Assembly (NCBI GenBank): GCA_945865635.1
Contig: CAMBEP010000001.1
Location: 1 to 64,000 of the forward strand
Direction: 5' to 3'
DNA length: 64,000 nt
Source: Candidatus Kuenenia stuttgartensis
Lineage (GTDB): Bacteria; Planctomycetota; Planctomycetia; Isosphaerales; Isosphaeraceae
The notes under the pieces were generated by a model. It had not been told where the DNA came from. It saw only the letters and a list, made by a program, of their open reading frames with translations, and did not search any database. The translations under genes and the position numbers were made by a program. Shown here one piece after another: positions 10,013 to 19,199 of this stretch. Position 1 is the first letter of the stretch; each line of letters starts with the position of its first letter.

Positions 10013-11554
10013 TTACAACTTCTTTAAAATGTCCAGCACTTTATCCTCAAAAAGCTTCTGCCATTCTGGAGCAACAAGGCTGTCGCAATCTTCCTGTGCA
10101 TAACCTGTGTTTTTCCTTTGTTGCGAGGTTGGAGTGTAATAAATGTAGCCGTTCGTATAACCTGCCACGAACGTCAACTCGTGCGGTGACAACTTCTTGA
10201 TATTAAGGCCAATCTGCACGGTCAATTCACCTGGAAATGTCACCATCACAAACTCGCCTACACGAATCCCCACTACTTCCACAAGAAGCTCCTTGGTTCC
10301 AGCGGCTTTCGTCTGAGCTTGGTGCATTTTCAATAAATCTAGATTGGTTTGCAGGCGTGTCAGTTCCTCCATCGTCTTGATGTTCTTTTCATAGGCCTCC
10401 AGATTCGCCCGATTTTCTATGTCGAGCTTTTTCAATCCATCCATCCTAAAAGAATCCTCACGCTTGTATAAATGCGAGTCATACAATGGGAATTCTGGCG
10501 ACATCTTGTATTTCATAAACAAAGGCATAAAGTTTTTGAAGTTCAAGCTCGTTCCCTGCAAAGATTGCAACAGTTGCAATTGCTTCGCTTTCATCGCTTC
10601 CATTCGGTTTTCATAGTCTGCAGCCCTTGGCAAACTCAGCGTTTCATGGACAACCTTCAATGGGCTTTGATCTTGAGTCTGAATTTTCTTGATGCCCTTT
10701 AAAACACTCAATCCCAAAAGATTCCCAAGAGTTTCTGCATCTCGAGGGTTGTTCACATCCTTGTAACGGATCGGGTTGATGTCTCCACCGCATCCCTGGA
10801 CAAAAAACGCCAATGCTCCATCCGTTGTATTCTCTTCAATTACTTGAGAAGCAAAGCCGGGAAAGTCTGCCGTGTTTCCTTTATTGGGTACTCCATGGAT
10901 CGGATGGCAAGCAAAGTTATATAAAACCGCCAGTGTTTTGCCATCCATTCGTTCCAGTTTCATCAGACCAATCTCAGGGTCGACCGGACCAATATTGGCC
11001 ACTTGCTCCTCAGCAACGACCGAATATGCGTGACGAACGTCTGATTCCGAACCATCCCTCAAAGTCAATCGTCGATTTTCCATGATCCGATTCTCCAGGC
11101 CGGTGCCGGCACCGGATCGCACCTCGACCAAGCTGGAATAAGCCTCTTTCACGGCTTTTATTGTCAAATCTGCAATGTCCGTCCTTACAATTCCATGGCA
11201 ATGGCTTGCATTTATGACAACGCTTGTTGCAGGAATCTGCAAGTCAGTCCAGACCTGATTCCGCACCTTTTCCAGATAATCATTCCCAACCGGCCCGATC
11301 CCGCCGATGGCAACCGCATCCACTGTGATCAGAACCAGAGTCGTCGTGCTTTGCTTCAAAACCAAAGCTTTGACATAGAGTGGGTCGTTAGCAGGCTTGG
11401 CGACCCGGTCAGTCACATCCACACGTGCAATACCCGCTTTCAGGGTGACTGCTTTTGCTGAGGCAGCAGAGAAAACAGCAATGGCCACAATCTGCAAGAG
11501 GCCTATCAGCATGCAGTTCATACGAATACGCTGGTTTTGAATCATTCGGATCAT
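10013..11554 (-). CDS. Neutral/alkaline ceramidase-like secreted protein
   Basis: 513 residues from the ATG at 11554. The frame is open further upstream into the ATPase gene, but this ATG lies 16 bases after the ATPase stop and is preceded by AGGA. The N-terminus has a basic stretch, a hydrophobic run (MLIGLLQIVAIAVFSAASA) and a likely cleavage after AKA. The mature part matches the neutral ceramidase N-terminal domain: an early 'AGIARVDVTD' strand, ASHCHG and CHPIHG as probable zinc-ligand segments, and QGCGGDINP. The Ser of the GTSM motif of true neutral ceramidases is not evident (HPIHGV occupies that place) and the C-terminal domain of long ceramidases is absent, so the substrate is uncertain. 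It probably acts outside the cytoplasm on an amide or ester (inference). Likely co-transcribed with the copper ATPase. Confidence 0.8.
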   Translation of the reverse strand: MIRMIQNQRIRMNCMLIGLLQIVAIAVFSAASAKAVTLKAGIARVDVTDRVAKPANDPLYVKALVLKQSTTTLVLITVDAVAIGGIGPVGNDYLEKVRNQVWTDLQIPATSVVINASHCHGIVRTDIADLTIKAVKEAYSSLVEVRSGAGTGLENRIMENRRLTLRDGSESDVRHAYSVVAEEQVANIGPVDPEIGLMKLERMDGKTLAVLYNFACHPIHGVPNKGNTADFPGFASQVIEENTTDGALAFFVQGCGGDINPIRYKDVNNPRDAETLGNLLGLSVLKGIKKIQTQDQSPLKVVHETLSLPRAADYENRMEAMKAKQLQLLQSLQGTSLNFKNFMPLFMKYKMSPEFPLYDSHLYKREDSFRMDGLKKLDIENRANLEAYEKNIKTMEELTRLQTNLDLLKMHQAQTKAAGTKELLVEVVGIRVGEFVMVTFPGELTVQIGLNIKKLSPHELTFVAGYTNGYIYYTPTSQQRKNTGYAQEDCDSLVAPEWQKLFEDKVLDILKKL

Positions 11555-11570
11555 TTCTTGATAGTCCTGG

Positions 11571-14234
11571 TTAAGATTTCCAATGCATCCGACCAAGCCA
11601 TGCAGATCGCAGTACCACCGTGATACTGCTGCCCGCCATCGCAACTGATGCGATCAACGGACCATTGGTCTGGAAAATCCCAAACGCTGCCAGAGGAATC
11701 GCCAATATGTTGTAAGAAAAAGCCCAAATCAGGTTGTGACGGATCGTTGTGAGTGTCGCGTGGCTTAAAGCAATCGCTTCGGCAACAGAATCAAGTTCCG
11801 AGCCTACGATTACTATGTCAGCGGCGTTCTTGGCCACATCCGTACCCGAAGCCATTGCCATGCTAACATCCGCCGAAGCCAATGCTGGTGCGTCGTTCAA
11901 GCCATCGCCCACCATGGCCACACGGTTGCCACTGGCTCGCAATCGATCCAGTACATGTGATTTCTGTTCCGGAGTGCATTCCGCATAAATATGATCCGGT
12001 GCAATATTCAATTTTCGTGCAAGCGCCTGTACAGCCGATTTTCTGTCACCACTGATAATCCCAACAGTCAATTTCATTTTTAATAGACGACTGACTGCAT
12101 CCTCGGCATCGGGTCTGATCGTGTCTTCCATGGCAATCAGCCCGACAAGCTTGCCGTTGCTCGCAACTCCGGCAATACTTCGCGGTTTTTCAGACCAATC
12201 TTCGAGCACTTTCTGAGAGTCAGCAGTCACTTGGATTGAATTGCGAATCAGCCAATTCATGGAACCAACCTGAATAAGCAATCCATCAACCTTCCCAGAA
12301 ACACCATGCCCACGATCATTATAAAAATCCGAGACATTTATATTACGGGCCTCTTCGTTAGCGGCTTTAACGATCGCGCGTGCCAGCGGGTGTTCGCTCA
12401 GGCTTTCCAAGGCCCCTGCCACAAGCAAACATTTCTGAGGTTCAATACCTGGAACGGTCCAGACCTCCACCACCTCCGGCTTGCCCTCGGTGAGGGTCCC
12501 CGTTTTATCAAACATGCAATATGTTAATTTGTCGCAACGCTCAAATACTCCGGCATCGCGTATAATCAAGCCAGACCTAGCGGCCCGAGTCGATGCAACC
12601 GCCACGGCTAAAGGTGTTGCCAGGCCGAGCGCACACGGACATGAAATCAATAAAACGGCCGCAGAGGCCAAAACGCCTTCAGACCACCGGCTCAAAGCCA
12701 GGCCCCAAATCAATAAAGTGCCAATTGCAAGCACAATCACTACCGGCACAAATACTGCTGCAACCTTATCGACCAGAGCCTGAACCGAAGCCTTTGTACT
12801 TTGAGCCCGCTTCACGGCATTGATGATATTTTGCAGAATCGTTTCGGTGCCGACTTTTGTGGCTCGAATGATCAAGGTGCCATCCAAGTTTCGGGTACCA
12901 CCGATCACTTTCGCATTTGCTGATTTCAGAGTGGGTAGGGATTCACCTGTCAGCATTGACTCATCAACATTGGCCGAGCCTTCCACCACTTCTCCATCAG
13001 TCGCTATGGCCTCGCCTGGCTTGACACGAAACATCATGCCGACCTTAAGTTCCTCTTGGTCAATCTCAATTTCGCGACCACTGGCCCGTATGGCCGTCAC
13101 ACGTCTTGGAGCCAGATCCATGAGCCCTTCCAGCGAATCTGCCGCAGAGCCTTTGGAGCGAGCCTCAAGCCACTTTCCAAATGTAATCATGATTAAAATG
13201 ATTACTCCATCCGCCAGAAAATGTGCCTGCGCATGCTCGGGAACCAATGTCATCCACGATCCATACCCAAACGCAAGCAGCGAACCAAGTGAAACCAGCG
13301 TATCCATATTGCTTGACTGGAGTTTTAAGAGTACCCATGTGCTCTTGAAATAGGGAAGCCCAACCACGCATGTTGTGATTGCACTCAGACCCACCATCGC
13401 CCATTTCATCATTGGTTGCATGTGGCTTGCATTGTGTGACCCATACGCAAGTACCAAAAGTGGCAAACCAAAAATGCAACCAGCGATCAATCGTCGACTC
13501 CAGCCCCGCACCCGATCCTTGCGCTCACGCCGCATCGAATCCGCCTGATCCGCTGCGGAAAGACTTGAATCCTTCTTGACAATGTCGTAACCAGCGTTCA
13601 CGACATTCAACCGAATTTGATCCAACGCTGCTTTTTTCGGATCAACCAAAATACTGGCCCGCTCGGTAGCCAGATTGACGATCGCCTCCTGAACCCCGGG
13701 CGAACTTTCTAAAGCTTTTTCAACTCGCCCTACGCAACTTGCACAATGCATACCTGTTACAGAAAGTTCCCACGATTCCAGCTCGTTACCTACTTCAGGG
13801 CTGCTGGAATTTTCAGGTTCGATTGGCGCTGGATCATCCGGTTTCAGCAACTTCAGGCTTGGATAAGCAGTCACCGATTCAGAATCGGCGATCATAGGCA
13901 GTTTTGGAAGCGAAGGTTTCGTATCGGGCACTGTGGAGACTGGATGAATTTCTGGCAAGGCCTGATTATCAGTGGAATCAATAGCCTGAACTGGTTCCTC
14001 TTCGACCAGTTCCGCTGAATAGCCAGCCTCTTTAAAGGCTGATTGCAATTGGGCCAATTGATCTGAAACAGGAGACATTTGCCATTCAACTTTGGCGGAA
14101 CCAAGCAATTCTACTTCGCAACTAACAACTCCGGGAATAGATTGTATCGCTTTGGACACGACAGAAATACAGTGCCCGCAAGTCATTCCCGAGATCTTGA
14201 AGAATGTTGTCGGTTTGGTTTTTAATGGGTTCAT
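11571..14234 (-). CDS. copA: Copper-translocating P1B-type ATPase with two HMA domains
   Basis: 887 residues, full length. Two heavy-metal-associated domains carry CxxC motifs (GMTCGHC at 16-22 and GMHCASC near 163), separated by an acidic Pro-rich linker. The membrane part contains the Cu(I) motif SCPCALG near 535. The cytoplasmic domains follow in order: phosphorylation loop DKTGTLTEG near 577, SEHPLA of the nucleotide-binding domain near 616, and GDGLNDAPAL near 776. The CPC motif with MxCxxC N-domains indicates a monovalent copper (or silver) exporter in the inner membrane. GGAAC lies five bases before the ATG. No copper regulator or chaperone gene is adjacent, and no CueR or CopY box was recognised upstream. 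Confidence 0.93.
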   Translation of the reverse strand: MNPLKTKPTTFFKISGMTCGHCISVVSKAIQSIPGVVSCEVELLGSAKVEWQMSPVSDQLAQLQSAFKEAGYSAELVEEEPVQAIDSTDNQALPEIHPVSTVPDTKPSLPKLPMIADSESVTAYPSLKLLKPDDPAPIEPENSSSPEVGNELESWELSVTGMHCASCVGRVEKALESSPGVQEAIVNLATERASILVDPKKAALDQIRLNVVNAGYDIVKKDSSLSAADQADSMRRERKDRVRGWSRRLIAGCIFGLPLLVLAYGSHNASHMQPMMKWAMVGLSAITTCVVGLPYFKSTWVLLKLQSSNMDTLVSLGSLLAFGYGSWMTLVPEHAQAHFLADGVIILIMITFGKWLEARSKGSAADSLEGLMDLAPRRVTAIRASGREIEIDQEELKVGMMFRVKPGEAIATDGEVVEGSANVDESMLTGESLPTLKSANAKVIGGTRNLDGTLIIRATKVGTETILQNIINAVKRAQSTKASVQALVDKVAAVFVPVVIVLAIGTLLIWGLALSRWSEGVLASAAVLLISCPCALGLATPLAVAVASTRAARSGLIIRDAGVFERCDKLTYCMFDKTGTLTEGKPEVVEVWTVPGIEPQKCLLVAGALESLSEHPLARAIVKAANEEARNINVSDFYNDRGHGVSGKVDGLLIQVGSMNWLIRNSIQVTADSQKVLEDWSEKPRSIAGVASNGKLVGLIAMEDTIRPDAEDAVSRLLKMKLTVGIISGDRKSAVQALARKLNIAPDHIYAECTPEQKSHVLDRLRASGNRVAMVGDGLNDAPALASADVSMAMASGTDVAKNAADIVIVGSELDSVAEAIALSHATLTTIRHNLIWAFSYNILAIPLAAFGIFQTNGPLIASVAMAGSSITVVLRSAWLGRMHWKS

Positions 14235-14515
14235 GACAGTTCCGGTTGTCCAATTCTATTTGCAGTTTCGATTGCCTTGGTAGTGGCAATTCATCCATTG
14301 TTCTGGAGTCGCCAAAAGAATCAAGTCAAAGCGGTGTGGAATTCCGTCCCAAACCCAGATTGTTGAACATCAGGATAAGCGTTATGTTATGATTGAGCCA
14401 TGAGTTCTAGTGGTCGAATGATCCAGATGATTTCCTGATCAATCTCGCAAGATTCCTCGTAAGCGGTAAAACACGAGTCTAACCGCCGTTTCTCAAAAAA
14501 GGTGGAACTCCTTCC

Positions 14516-16009
14516 ATGACCACAAACTGCCAAACAGCCAAATTTGCCGAACCGTTAGCCCTATTACATCCCAAAGGCATGACCCGCCGGCGGTTGGTGC
14601 AAGTTGGTGCAGTTGGTTTGCTTGGTTTGGGTGTGGAGCATTTGCCGAGCCTGCAAGCTGGTGCCGACGACTGGATTCGCGGGCCCATTTCACCCAAGCG
14701 AAGAGTCATTTTCCTGTTCCTTTCCGGCGGACTCGCCCAGCATGAGTCGTTTGATCCCAAGCCGAATGCCACTGATCTGATTCGCGGCGAATTTGGCTCG
14801 ATTCCTACACGGTTTGGCGGAGGGGTCCGAATCTGTGAACACCTCCCCAAGCTGGCAGAGTGCAGCCACCTTTGGTCGATGGTTCGTTCGCTCACTCATG
14901 GAACCAACGACCACTCACTTGGTCACCATGTCATGCTCACTGGCCGATCAAGCATGCCCGCCGGTTTTAGCCCAAATCAGCCCTCTCCTACGGATGAGCC
15001 ATCCATCGCCTCCGTTGCAGGTGCCGTGGCCCAAGCAAGAAACAACTTGCCACCCGCCGTTGTTTTACCTGAAAAACTGGTTCATAACACCGGCCGAATC
15101 ATTCCCGGACAGTTCGCCGGCCGCATGGGTCAACGGCACGACCCTTGGTTTCTTGAGCTATCTCCCTATGATCCTAATAGTTATGGATCTTATCCGACCT
15201 TTGGATTCGATCATCAGGACCGGCCGCAGGCTTCGGCCAAACGCGCCTTCGAACCACTTTCCCTTAGCCTGCCCACCAATGTGACATCCAGCCGTCTGAA
15301 TCAAAGACTCCAGCTTCTTTCCGATATCGATCGCCAGCGTGCCAGTCTAGATCAATGGGCTGGTTCCGAAGGTGGTTTGGATGCCCAACGCAGTGGTGCT
15401 GTGGCTCTCCTGACGAATCCAAAACTACGTCAAGCTTTTGATCTGCGAGATTCCGATCCAAAATTGCTTGACCGTTATGGTCGCCACAGTTTCGGTTCAA
15501 GCTGCCTCGTGGCCCGACGCATGGTGGGTGCCGGTGTGCCTCTTGTGCAGGTAAATCTTGGAAACAACGAAACTTGGGATACGCACGGCAATGCGTTCCC
15601 TCATCTCAAAAACAGCCTTCTGCCGCCGATGGACCAAGCCGTTTCGGCTTTGATCCAAGATTTGCATGCCTCCGGCGAACTGGAATCGACTCTCATCGTT
15701 ATGGCCGGCGAGTTTGGCCGAACGCCAAAAATTTCACACCTGAGAGAGCATTATAAGCTTCCCGGGCGCGATCACTGGGGCCGTGTTCAATCCATCCTGG
15801 TCGCAGGTGGTGGGATCGCAGGCGGTCAAGTCATCGGCTCCAGTGATGCTGTCGGTGGATCCCCTGCCAGTCGGCCTGTCACTCCCGAACAATTCGCTGC
15901 AACCATCTATCATAGTCTCGGTTTACCTCCCACCATCGCATGGTTCGATCATCAGGAAAGACCCCATGCCGTCTATCACGGAGATCCCATCCAAGAACTA
16001 TTCTCCTGA
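14516..16009 (+). CDS. DUF1501 family protein with twin-arginine leader
   Basis: 497 residues. GGTGGA sits about nine bases before the ATG. A twin-arginine signal starts near residue 22 (MTRRRLVQVGAVGLLGLG), so the folded protein is probably exported by Tat. Family hallmarks are visible: FLFLSGGLAQHESFDPKP near the N-terminus, HSLGHHVMLTG, AGEFGRTPKIS and GRDHWG in the C-terminal third. DUF1501 proteins belong to the sulfatase/alkaline-phosphatase-like superfamily and are greatly expanded in planctomycetes. They usually sit next to a DUF1549/DUF1553 gene, which is missing here on both sides. Function is unproven. Confidence 0.9.
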   Translation: MTTNCQTAKFAEPLALLHPKGMTRRRLVQVGAVGLLGLGVEHLPSLQAGADDWIRGPISPKRRVIFLFLSGGLAQHESFDPKPNATDLIRGEFGSIPTRFGGGVRICEHLPKLAECSHLWSMVRSLTHGTNDHSLGHHVMLTGRSSMPAGFSPNQPSPTDEPSIASVAGAVAQARNNLPPAVVLPEKLVHNTGRIIPGQFAGRMGQRHDPWFLELSPYDPNSYGSYPTFGFDHQDRPQASAKRAFEPLSLSLPTNVTSSRLNQRLQLLSDIDRQRASLDQWAGSEGGLDAQRSGAVALLTNPKLRQAFDLRDSDPKLLDRYGRHSFGSSCLVARRMVGAGVPLVQVNLGNNETWDTHGNAFPHLKNSLLPPMDQAVSALIQDLHASGELESTLIVMAGEFGRTPKISHLREHYKLPGRDHWGRVQSILVAGGGIAGGQVIGSSDAVGGSPASRPVTPEQFAATIYHSLGLPPTIAWFDHQERPHAVYHGDPIQELFS

Positions 16010-16012
16010 GAA

Positions 16013-16098
16013 TGCCAAAATGGCAGCAAGTTGATCTGGCTAGAATATGCCAAAATGGCATCATAAATTGCGTGATACCTTGAGCTGCCAAAATGGCA
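16013..16098. promoter_or_regulatory. Three copies of inverted repeat TGCCAAAATGGCA (operator candidate)
   Basis: Identical 13-bp copies at 16013-16025, 16048-16060 and 16086-16098, 35 and 38 bases apart start to start. Each is TGCCA-AAA-TGGCA. They begin three bases after the DUF1501 stop and end 162 bases before the first small-heat-shock gene. Near-integral helical spacing suits cooperative binding of a dimeric regulator (inference). It is not the CIRCE element. Confidence 0.65.
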
Positions 16099-16260
16099 AT
16101 AATTGTTGTAACTTATAGATCTGTAGTAATTTAGCCACGATCTTAAAAGATTCTGATATGAGAATTGGCATGGCTCATGCTTAGAGAAATTGTTTGTTCG
16201 GACATTGTGGACGTTTCACAAGTCTTGCATCCAGCGGTTTTTTGTGGAGAGCACATAGAG

Positions 16261-16680
16261 ATGGCAAATTACTGTACGTGGACCATTCGACCCATGGATA
16301 TTGCACGTTTGCAAAAGGCCAATGGCCAGCAAGGCCACGAATCGAAAACCTCGGCTGAGGTGGGCCATTCCATACCCGTTTCTGTATGGGAGGAAGCTGG
16401 AGCATGGCATGTTCAGGCGGAAGTGCCAGGGGTACCGGCATCGGCGGTGACCGCCGAGTTTTATCAGGATCGACTGACGATTCAATACGATCGTTTGAGA
16501 CCAGATCAATCAAAAGTCACGTACGACAACTGTAATTATGGCCAGTTCCAAAGATTGATTCGGATCACTGACGAAGTTCAATCGGATGGAATTACGGCAC
16601 GAATTGAAAATGGCCTGCTCTTGATAACACTGCCAAAAAGTAAAGTTGCGAGTCCGTTGAGGATCCCTGTTTCGGAATAA
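16261..16680 (+). CDS. Hsp20 / alpha-crystallin small heat-shock protein (first of pair)
   Basis: 139 residues from the ATG at 16261, which has GGAGA upstream; the frame is open 32 codons further 5' with a TTG but that would add a non-conserved leader. Residues ~45-139 form an alpha-crystallin domain: PVSVWEEAGAWHVQAEVPGV (strands 2-3), a charged middle, and the A-x-x-x-n-G-L-L-x-I-x-x-P signature as ARIENGLLLITLPK. The tail ends in IPVSE, close to the I-x-I/V anchor used for oligomer assembly. It holds unfolding proteins for refolding (family knowledge). It is followed 52 bases later by a second sHsp gene and both probably answer to the repeated operator upstream. The N-terminal arm contains Cys and Trp and is unlike the neighbour's. 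Confidence 0.85.
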   Translation: MANYCTWTIRPMDIARLQKANGQQGHESKTSAEVGHSIPVSVWEEAGAWHVQAEVPGVPASAVTAEFYQDRLTIQYDRLRPDQSKVTYDNCNYGQFQRLIRITDEVQSDGITARIENGLLLITLPKSKVASPLRIPVSE

Positions 16681-16732
16681 TTGCGATCGTATCGAATACA
16701 AGTCAGAGTCTTTTTTCACTGGAGTAGGCAAG

Positions 16733-17170
16733 ATGATACAGCAACGATGGGAACCATTTCTTGAAATGTCCGGGTTACGGGAGACCTTACACAACTTGCT
16801 GGCGGAGACCCTGAATCGCCCAGAGCATAAGGAACATCAGGGGACGGTCTCACCTCCTGTGGATATTTACGAAACCCCGCTCGCATTTGATCTAGAATGC
16901 AGTCTGCCAGGTATTAAGCCTTCGGAGATGAATCTGACGGTAGATGGCAACACGGTGACGATTTCGGGCGAATTTCAAGCGGATACCAAGTCTGCAAAGG
17001 AAGGTCGCTGGATATTACAGGAACGTGAGTCGCTCAAATATAGTCGCAAGATCACACTGGGCTGTTCAGTGGATTCAACGAAAGTTGTTGCGTCATCAGA
17101 AAATGGAGTATTGAAACTGCATTTGCCCAAAGCCGAAAATGAACGCCCCAAGCGGATTTCCATAGCCTGA
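16733..17170 (+). CDS. Hsp20 / alpha-crystallin small heat-shock protein (second of pair)
   Basis: 145 residues, normal length for bacterial class A sHsps. GGAGTAGG precedes the ATG. N-terminal arm MIQQRWEPFLEMSG resembles the usual 'W-P-f-e-E-m' start of this family. Alpha-crystallin domain from ~41: PPVDIYETPLAFDLECSLPGI, then NTVTISGEF, and the signature as ASSENGVLKLHLPK, ending PKRISIA (IxI-type tail). Cytoplasmic holdase chaperone by family. The pair has diverged well beyond a recent duplication, so hetero-oligomers or separate clients are possible (inference). Confidence 0.92.
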   Translation: MIQQRWEPFLEMSGLRETLHNLLAETLNRPEHKEHQGTVSPPVDIYETPLAFDLECSLPGIKPSEMNLTVDGNTVTISGEFQADTKSAKEGRWILQERESLKYSRKITLGCSVDSTKVVASSENGVLKLHLPKAENERPKRISIA

Positions 17171-17202
17171 GGCCATGTCTCCAACAGTCTAAATTCAATC
17201 TG

Positions 17203-17240
17203 GAGATGGGTGGGAGGAATGATTCCACTTCCCCCATCTC
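17203..17240 (+). terminator. Hairpin after the sHsp pair
   Basis: Outer stem GAGATGGG / CCCATCTC (8 bp) enclosing a second perfect stem GGAAT-G-ATTCC. It starts 32 bases after the stop. No T-run follows (TCATATTCG), so it could equally be a 3' stabilising structure. Confidence 0.5.
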
Positions 17241-17381
17241 TCATATTCGTATAAGGTTAGGTTGTAGTTAAGAGTCCATCCAGCTTGATTTTCCATCGCA
17301 ATAGATCATAATGCCTAGTAAGGATCGATGTTCTCTTTTACGTTCGCCAGCAGGTCGTTTGAGTTCGGAAAGTTGGTACTC

Positions 17382-18326
17382 ATGAGACAATTCTTAAAAT
17401 CTTATCGCTCATGGAATACTAGGCCTCTTCTAACCTTTATGGTTCAGAGCCTCTTCTTTTTGCAATTTGTGAATGTTTGTTATGGTCAGAATTCGGAATC
17501 TATAGATTTCCAGTCTGGCGAAAAGGTGAGTGCTGAAAATAGAGCCAAAGCAAAAAAACTTATTGAACTTGTGAAAAAAGCTCGTCAGGAAAAACCAGTC
17601 GGGCCTATACTTTCAAAACGCGACATCCATAAAATCTATACCCCAAATCCAATCCAACAAGATCCGTTGGCCTTGGCTTTACTCAAACAAACGCTCAAAA
17701 AAAACGCCGATGTTCGCCGCAAATTACAAATACCAAAACACAGGGTTTCGATACTGTCTGCACCGGCGTCGATCTTCGGGCCGATCAGTCTTGGGCCAGC
17801 CTATGGAACTCTGATGTTCCAGAATTCGTTGAATTATTGGCCTGATTGGCAGGGGTTGGCTTTGCCATGGAATGGGTCCATTGGAGCCCGTTATCTGCTT
17901 TCATCAGGTCCTTTGACCATTCCCTATGAAATGGCTTTGCAAAATCGTCTTGTAATGACAACGATCACAGATGCTTACGGCAATCAGCAAGTCTCTATCT
18001 ATGATAACAGTTCAGGATTTAGCACACAGTATCAGATCATTGGTCGACTGGACGGCAATCCACCGCCTGCAACGGCAGGATCAATTTATGGAGGGGGATA
18101 TTATGTATCAACATACACAGGTAATATTCCCGGTACAAATTCCTCCTCGTTCCCTGGTGTTTTTGTTCCAAGCCCCCCATTCCAAACAACGTTTGGATAT
18201 GCTGGAGATTTGGACACTCTGGGTCCTTTGGGACGCGGCCACACGCCACTTAATCCGCCCGGCCCAGTTCCAGTGATGATTCCTGGATTCAATGCACCCA
18301 ATCATGCTGCTACGATTTTGCCTTGA
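17382..18326 (+). CDS. Secreted protein of unknown function
   Basis: 314 residues from the ATG at 17382. The frame also allows an ATG at 17328 (AGGA only three bases before it), which would place 18 extra residues before the leader; the shorter form gives a more ordinary signal peptide (basic N-terminus, then LLTFMVQSLFFLQFVNVCYG, cleavage probably near GQ). Next comes a Lys-rich charged helix (~50-90) with AENRAKAKKLIELVKKARQ, then Gly/Pro/Tyr-rich sequence with little predicted helix. No family recognised. The gene ends 6 bases from the convergent modA-like gene, with no obvious terminator between them. Confidence 0.7.
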   Translation: MRQFLKSYRSWNTRPLLTFMVQSLFFLQFVNVCYGQNSESIDFQSGEKVSAENRAKAKKLIELVKKARQEKPVGPILSKRDIHKIYTPNPIQQDPLALALLKQTLKKNADVRRKLQIPKHRVSILSAPASIFGPISLGPAYGTLMFQNSLNYWPDWQGLALPWNGSIGARYLLSSGPLTIPYEMALQNRLVMTTITDAYGNQQVSIYDNSSGFSTQYQIIGRLDGNPPPATAGSIYGGGYYVSTYTGNIPGTNSSSFPGVFVPSPPFQTTFGYAGDLDTLGPLGRGHTPLNPPGPVPVMIPGFNAPNHAATILP

Positions 18327-18332
18327 GATCGT

Positions 18333-19145
18333 TTAAGGCCGATGGATTCCATGATTTTGAAAAAGCTTGGTTGTTTGATTGCTGGTTATCCAGTCTGCCA
18401 ATTGATTTGCAGAATTCAGGGCAGATTCTGTTTGATCGGCATGAGCGATGACCGCCAGACCTTGTCTGATCGGTGGATGACTCGGTTCAGGGATTTCAAG
18501 GTACCCAAACTCGGTGTTTTTTTGGATAGCTTCCTTTGCTTGGCCAAGCGCAACAATCCCGAATTCGGAATTACCGGATAAAACTTGCTGAAGAGTTTGG
18601 CGGACGCTTTCGGCAATAACGATTCGATCCCTGACTTTGCTCCAAAGTCCAACGTATTCAAGTGAATCGCGTGCAGCTCGGCCATACGGAGCTGTCTCTG
18701 GATTCGCAATCGAAAGCTTTTTAAGGTCAGTCAAATCAAGGTCAGTCCATGCTTTCGGAGCAAGCGATTTCCGAAAAATCAGGACTAGCCGACCGATTCC
18801 ATAAAGCTTGACAGATTCAGGAATAGCGATTTTCTCAAAGGCAAGTTGTTCGACGATCTTGATATCGGCAGCAAGAAAAAGGTCGATTGGAGCCCCTGCC
18901 CGAATTTGGGCAGCAAGCTGGCCGGATGATCCATAGATGGTCTGGATGGTAAGGGCTGGCATCTGTTCCGATCCCCATTTTTCGATCGCTTCCCCCAGCC
19001 ATGGCTGGAGATCGGTTGCGGCAGCCAATCGCAGGCGAACGGGCTTTTCGGGGACTTTTTGAAATGGAGGACTACCGTGACAACCAAAAAAGAGAAAAAT
19101 TGGGAGAATAGATAGGATTTGGCGGGATGTAACGGTTTTGGACAT
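18333..19145 (-). CDS. modA: Molybdate ABC transporter substrate-binding lipoprotein
   Basis: 270 residues. Lipoprotein leader with lipobox LFFGC near residue 21, so it is anchored to a membrane. The mature part has the ModA plan: RLRLAAATDLQPWLGEAI at the start, YGSSGQLAAQIRAGAPIDLFLAAD (oxyanion-binding Ser/Ser region), TAPYGRAARDSLEYVGLW in the middle, and GNSEFGIVALGQA in the second lobe. Known role: capture of molybdate or tungstate and delivery to ModBC. The permease and ATPase genes are not adjacent; matching modB and modC lie near 59.6-61.0 kb of the same window. An inverted repeat sits at 19200-19220 upstream. Confidence 0.9.
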   Translation of the reverse strand: MSKTVTSRQILSILPIFLFFGCHGSPPFQKVPEKPVRLRLAAATDLQPWLGEAIEKWGSEQMPALTIQTIYGSSGQLAAQIRAGAPIDLFLAADIKIVEQLAFEKIAIPESVKLYGIGRLVLIFRKSLAPKAWTDLDLTDLKKLSIANPETAPYGRAARDSLEYVGLWSKVRDRIVIAESVRQTLQQVLSGNSEFGIVALGQAKEAIQKNTEFGYLEIPEPSHPPIRQGLAVIAHADQTESALNSANQLADWITSNQTTKLFQNHGIHRP

Positions 19146-19199
19146 GGTATGATAGGACTTCGCGGGAGCTGTTTGTTGGAAGTTCTACAGAATTGATAA

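Noticed and set aside
12481-13579. Overlapping plus-strand frames opposite the copper ATPase
   Set aside because: They lie antisense to conserved P-type ATPase motifs and show no independent features.
16056-16071. Possible sigma54 promoter (TGGCA ... TTGC) before the sHsp pair
   Set aside because: GG to GC distance is 11 bases instead of the required 10, and the TGGCA belongs to the repeated inverted element.
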